Notes under the pieces: model-generated | Database searches by the model: none | Seen by the model: only the letters and a program-made list of their open reading frames with translations | What the model was told of the DNA's origin: nothing | Program-made: the position numbers and the translations under genes | NCBI GenBank assembly: GCA_965368585.1 | Contig: CBDUNM010000011.1 | Location: forward strand, 1-64,000 | Length of the DNA stretch: 64,000 nt | Direction of reading: 5' to 3' | Source: JARRQB01 sp965368585 | Lineage (GTDB): Bacteria > Pseudomonadota > Gammaproteobacteria > Chromatiales > Chromatiaceae | In this document: piece by piece, positions 61,675 to 64,000 of the stretch | How positions within the stretch are numbered: position 1 is the stretch's first letter | Layout: each line of letters begins with the position of its first letter

Positions 61675-62253
61675 CTACTTGTTCTCAAGGAAATTCTGCA
61701 GCATCCGGTGGCCGTGTTCGGTCAATATGGACTCCGGATGGAACTGCACACCCTGGATAGGGAGTTGTTTGTGACGCACGCCCATGATCTCGTCGGGTCG
61801 ATCGTCGCGCTCCGTCCAGGCCGTCACTTCGAGGCAAGCCGGTAGGGTCTCGCGTTCGATGACCAGCGAGTGGTAGCGTGTCGCATCGAAGGGATTGGCG
61901 AGCCCCGAGAACACGCCGCCGCTGCAGTGATAAATAGGCGAGATTTTGCCATGCATGACCTCGCGCGCGTGCACGATCCTCCCGCCGAACGCCTGGCCGA
62001 TCGATTGATGTCCCAGGCAGACACCGAGAATCGGCAATTCTCCGGCGAAGTGTTTGATCGCCTCGATCGATACGCCCGCCTCGTTCGGCGTACAGGGACC
62101 CGGAGAAATCACCAGCTGTTCCGGGCGCAGGGCCGCGATCTGCGCGACTGAAACTTCATCGTTGCGGAAGACCTGCACATCCACGCCCAACTCACCGAAG
62201 TATTGCACCAGATTGAAGGTGAAGGAATCGTAGTTATCGATCATCAGCAACAT
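61675..62253 (-). CDS. trpG: Anthranilate synthase glutamine amidotransferase subunit
   Basis: Supplies ammonia to TrpE. The 192-residue class-I amidotransferase has MLLMIDNYDSFTFNLVQYF, VISPGPCTPNEAG, the nucleophile Cys in LGVCLGHQSIGQAFGG, and the catalytic pair in QGVQFHPESILTEHG (His, Glu). It lies 2 bp after trpE. It may also serve PabA in p-aminobenzoate synthesis. Confidence 0.97.
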   Translation of the reverse strand: MLLMIDNYDSFTFNLVQYFGELGVDVQVFRNDEVSVAQIAALRPEQLVISPGPCTPNEAGVSIEAIKHFAGELPILGVCLGHQSIGQAFGGRIVHAREVMHGKISPIYHCSGGVFSGLANPFDATRYHSLVIERETLPACLEVTAWTERDDRPDEIMGVRHKQLPIQGVQFHPESILTEHGHRMLQNFLENK

Positions 62254-62255
62254 GA

Positions 62256-63758
62256 TCAGGGCACCTCGTCAAAGGCGCAGGGGTGGCGGTCTATGCCCGC
62301 CTCGGCCAGAGTAACCGCTCGAAATACCGCACGGCCCTTGTTCATGGTTTCTTTCCATTCCAGCTCCGGCCTGGAATCGGCGACCACCCCCGCTCCGGCC
62401 TGGATATGCAGCTGGCCGCCCTTGATGACGGCGGTGCGAATGGCAATCGCCGTATCCATGTTGCCGCCCCAATCGAGATAGCCCACGGCGCCCGAGTAAA
62501 TGCCGCGCTTGACCGGCTCCAGTTCGTCGATTATCTCCATGGCCCGAATCTTCGGCGCACCGGATACCGTTCCGGCCGGAAAGGTCGCGCGCAGCACGTC
62601 GATCGCACTCATCCCGCTGCGCAATTCGCCGACGACATTGGAAACGATATGCATCACATGCGAATAACGCTCGACCATCATTTTGTCGGTGACACGAACC
62701 GACCCGATGTCGGCCACCCGGCCCGCGTCGTTGCGCCCGAGATCGATCAGCATCAGATGTTCGGCGATCTCTTTCGGGTCGGCGAGCAGCTCAACCTCGA
62801 GCGCACGATCCTCGTCTTCGGTGTAACCACGGCGCCGCGTACCCGCTATCGGCCTGACCGTCACCTCGCCGTCTTCGAGCCGCACGAGTATCTCGGGCGA
62901 GGACCCGACGACCTGGAAATCGTCAAAATCGAGAAAGTACATGTAAGGTGAGGGGTTCAATCCGCGCAAGGCACGATACAGGTCCAGCGGTCGCGCGTTG
63001 AACGGAATCGTCAGACGCTGCGACAACACCACCTGCATGCAATCGCCGTCGAGGATGTATTCCTTGATCCGGGCGACCGCCTGCTTGAAACCTGCTTCCG
63101 AAAACCCGGATATGAAATCGGCCTCGGTTACGGTTCGGGCCGACCTGCCCGGTTCTCTCGGTGCACCGCGCTGCATACGCTCGGTCAAGTCGCTGATACG
63201 CGTGTGCGCCGATTCCAGCGTATCGCCTTGAGCGGGGTCGGCGTGGACGATGATGTACATTCGGTCGGCCAGGTTGTCGAACACCACCAATTCGTCCGAG
63301 ACCATCAACAGAATGTCGGGTGTACCGATTTGGTCCGGATTGGGGCAGTGGGCGAGACGGGGTTCGATATAGCGAATGGTGTCGTAACCGAAATAACCGA
63401 CCAGACCGCCGCTGAACCGTGGCTGCCCCTGAATCTCCGGCACCTCGAAGCGCCGTAAAAACGCGTCGATGAAGGCCAGCGGGTCCGCGACGTCGTGCTC
63501 TTCGACGACCTCATTGTTGGTCTCGATCACGACGCGATGCCCGAAAACCCGCAAACGGGTTCGGCAGGGCAATCCGATAATGGAGTAACGGCCCCATTTT
63601 TCGCCCCCGTGAACGGATTCGAAAAGGTAACCGTAGGGACCGTCTACCAGTTTTAGATATACGCTCAGGGGGGTGTCGAGGTCCGCCAGCACTTCGCAGA
63701 CGACGGGGATTCGATTAAAGCCCTCGTCGACCAGGGCGTTAAATTGTTCAGGTGTCAT
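62256..63758 (-). CDS. trpE: Anthranilate synthase component I
   Basis: Converts chorismate to anthranilate. The 500-residue protein has the N-terminal regulatory domain (SVYLKLVDGPYGYLFESVHG, with the Ser of the Leu-Leu-Glu-Ser-type Trp site in FESV) and a C-terminal chorismate-binding domain. DGDCMQVVLSQRLTIPF, PIAGTRRRGYTEDEDRALE, HLMLIDLGRNDAGRVADIGS, ATFPAGTVSGAPKIRAMEII and VGYLDWGGNMDTAIAIRTAV are visible. It is first in trpE-G-D on the minus strand. The start ATG 63758 has GGAGACG upstream. Confidence 0.97.
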   Translation of the reverse strand: MTPEQFNALVDEGFNRIPVVCEVLADLDTPLSVYLKLVDGPYGYLFESVHGGEKWGRYSIIGLPCRTRLRVFGHRVVIETNNEVVEEHDVADPLAFIDAFLRRFEVPEIQGQPRFSGGLVGYFGYDTIRYIEPRLAHCPNPDQIGTPDILLMVSDELVVFDNLADRMYIIVHADPAQGDTLESAHTRISDLTERMQRGAPREPGRSARTVTEADFISGFSEAGFKQAVARIKEYILDGDCMQVVLSQRLTIPFNARPLDLYRALRGLNPSPYMYFLDFDDFQVVGSSPEILVRLEDGEVTVRPIAGTRRRGYTEDEDRALEVELLADPKEIAEHLMLIDLGRNDAGRVADIGSVRVTDKMMVERYSHVMHIVSNVVGELRSGMSAIDVLRATFPAGTVSGAPKIRAMEIIDELEPVKRGIYSGAVGYLDWGGNMDTAIAIRTAVIKGGQLHIQAGAGVVADSRPELEWKETMNKGRAVFRAVTLAEAGIDRHPCAFDEVP

Positions 63759-64000
63759 GAGCGTCTCCGCACAACAGGGTCCATCGATGGTGCCAGTTGG
63801 TTCAACTAGCTACGCCATCGTGGTCCCGTAGCTTTCGCGTCGTGGTCGGAGAGCAGCGCCATGCGGTGGTTGAGTCATTTGTTTCGATTTACGCAACATA
63901 ACCAAAAACGGGCCGCGCGCCAAGCAGTGTCGCGTGCTGCGGCGCCCCGCTCTTCTTTACCCTACGTCGCCGGTCGCGACGCTTCAGTACCGGCCGGGTT
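63759..64000. other. Region upstream of trpE
   Basis: 242 bp with no gene I can identify. GTTGAACCAAC (about 63800) can form a short hairpin, but no Trp-codon leader peptide is evident. It ends at the window edge, where another gene may begin. Confidence 0.3.

Overview
The window looks like the chromosome of a free-living, sulfur-oxidizing gammaproteobacterium, of the Chromatiales/Ectothiorhodospiraceae kind. Gene order supports this: zapA-6S RNA next to ygfB-pepP-ubiH-ubiI, def-fmt-rsmB-trkA, dprA-smg-topA-tsaC-hemF, hemCDXY, and trpEGDC near crp/vfr-osmC-speD are all gammaproteobacterial arrangements. A flavocytochrome c sulfide dehydrogenase (fccAB) and a ba3-type terminal oxidase add the sulfur-oxidizer character. 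The sequence is GC-rich and coding-dense. No rRNA, tRNA or CRISPR array was seen.

Layout. 1-0.87 kb: the 5' part of a broken IS1634-family transposase. 1.1-1.9 kb: 6S RNA, zapA and a zapB-like gene (minus). 2.1-6.5 kb: ygfB-pepP-ubiH-ubiI (plus; ubiquinone hydroxylation). 6.5-7.8 kb: a sigma54 promoter, an RpoE-type sigma factor and a decayed receiver-domain gene. 7.8-18.6 kb: a long minus-strand block of def, fmt, rsmB, DUF4390, an NtrY/NtrX-like two-component pair, trkA, trkH, arfB and a TPR gene. 18.7-25.7 kb: LysM, dprA, smg, topA, tsaC and hemF (plus). 26-31.3 kb: a DUF302/thioredoxin pair (minus) and hemC-hemD-hemX-hemY (plus). 31.3-43.5 kb: accessory DNA with short inverted-repeat elements (MITE-like), a TIGR03790 protein, Lrp/leuA, a P-type ATPase, a beta-CASP nuclease, a PBP4-type peptidase and a DUF4071/deoxyribosyltransferase-like protein. 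43.5-48 kb: cca, speD, a sigma54-driven small GG-leader peptide gene, VOC, OsmC and Crp/Vfr. 48-58.5 kb: a respiratory and sulfur module of DUF302, rhodanese, CcoI-like copper ATPase, PsiE, ba3 oxidase with its own diheme cytochrome c, and fccAB. 58.5-63.8 kb: trpC, a BON protein, a helix-hairpin-helix protein, trpD, trpG and trpE.

How it works together. FccAB would oxidize sulfide and pass electrons to c-type cytochromes. The diheme cytochrome encoded with the ba3 oxidase is a natural shuttle to oxygen, and the CcoI-like ATPase could supply copper. hemF and hemCDXY serve heme synthesis, while ubiH/ubiI supply quinone.

The strongest candidate for something undescribed is the stand-alone gene at 46016-46282. 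It encodes an 88-residue peptide with an N-terminal double-glycine leader and a Ser/Thr/Tyr-rich, then basic, cysteine-free core. It lies between a near-consensus sigma54 promoter (45933-45948), with palindromes about 110 bp upstream, and a perfect intrinsic terminator. A very similar sigma54 promoter (6829-6844) drives the sigma factor at 6885. No modifying enzyme or exporter for the peptide lies in the window.
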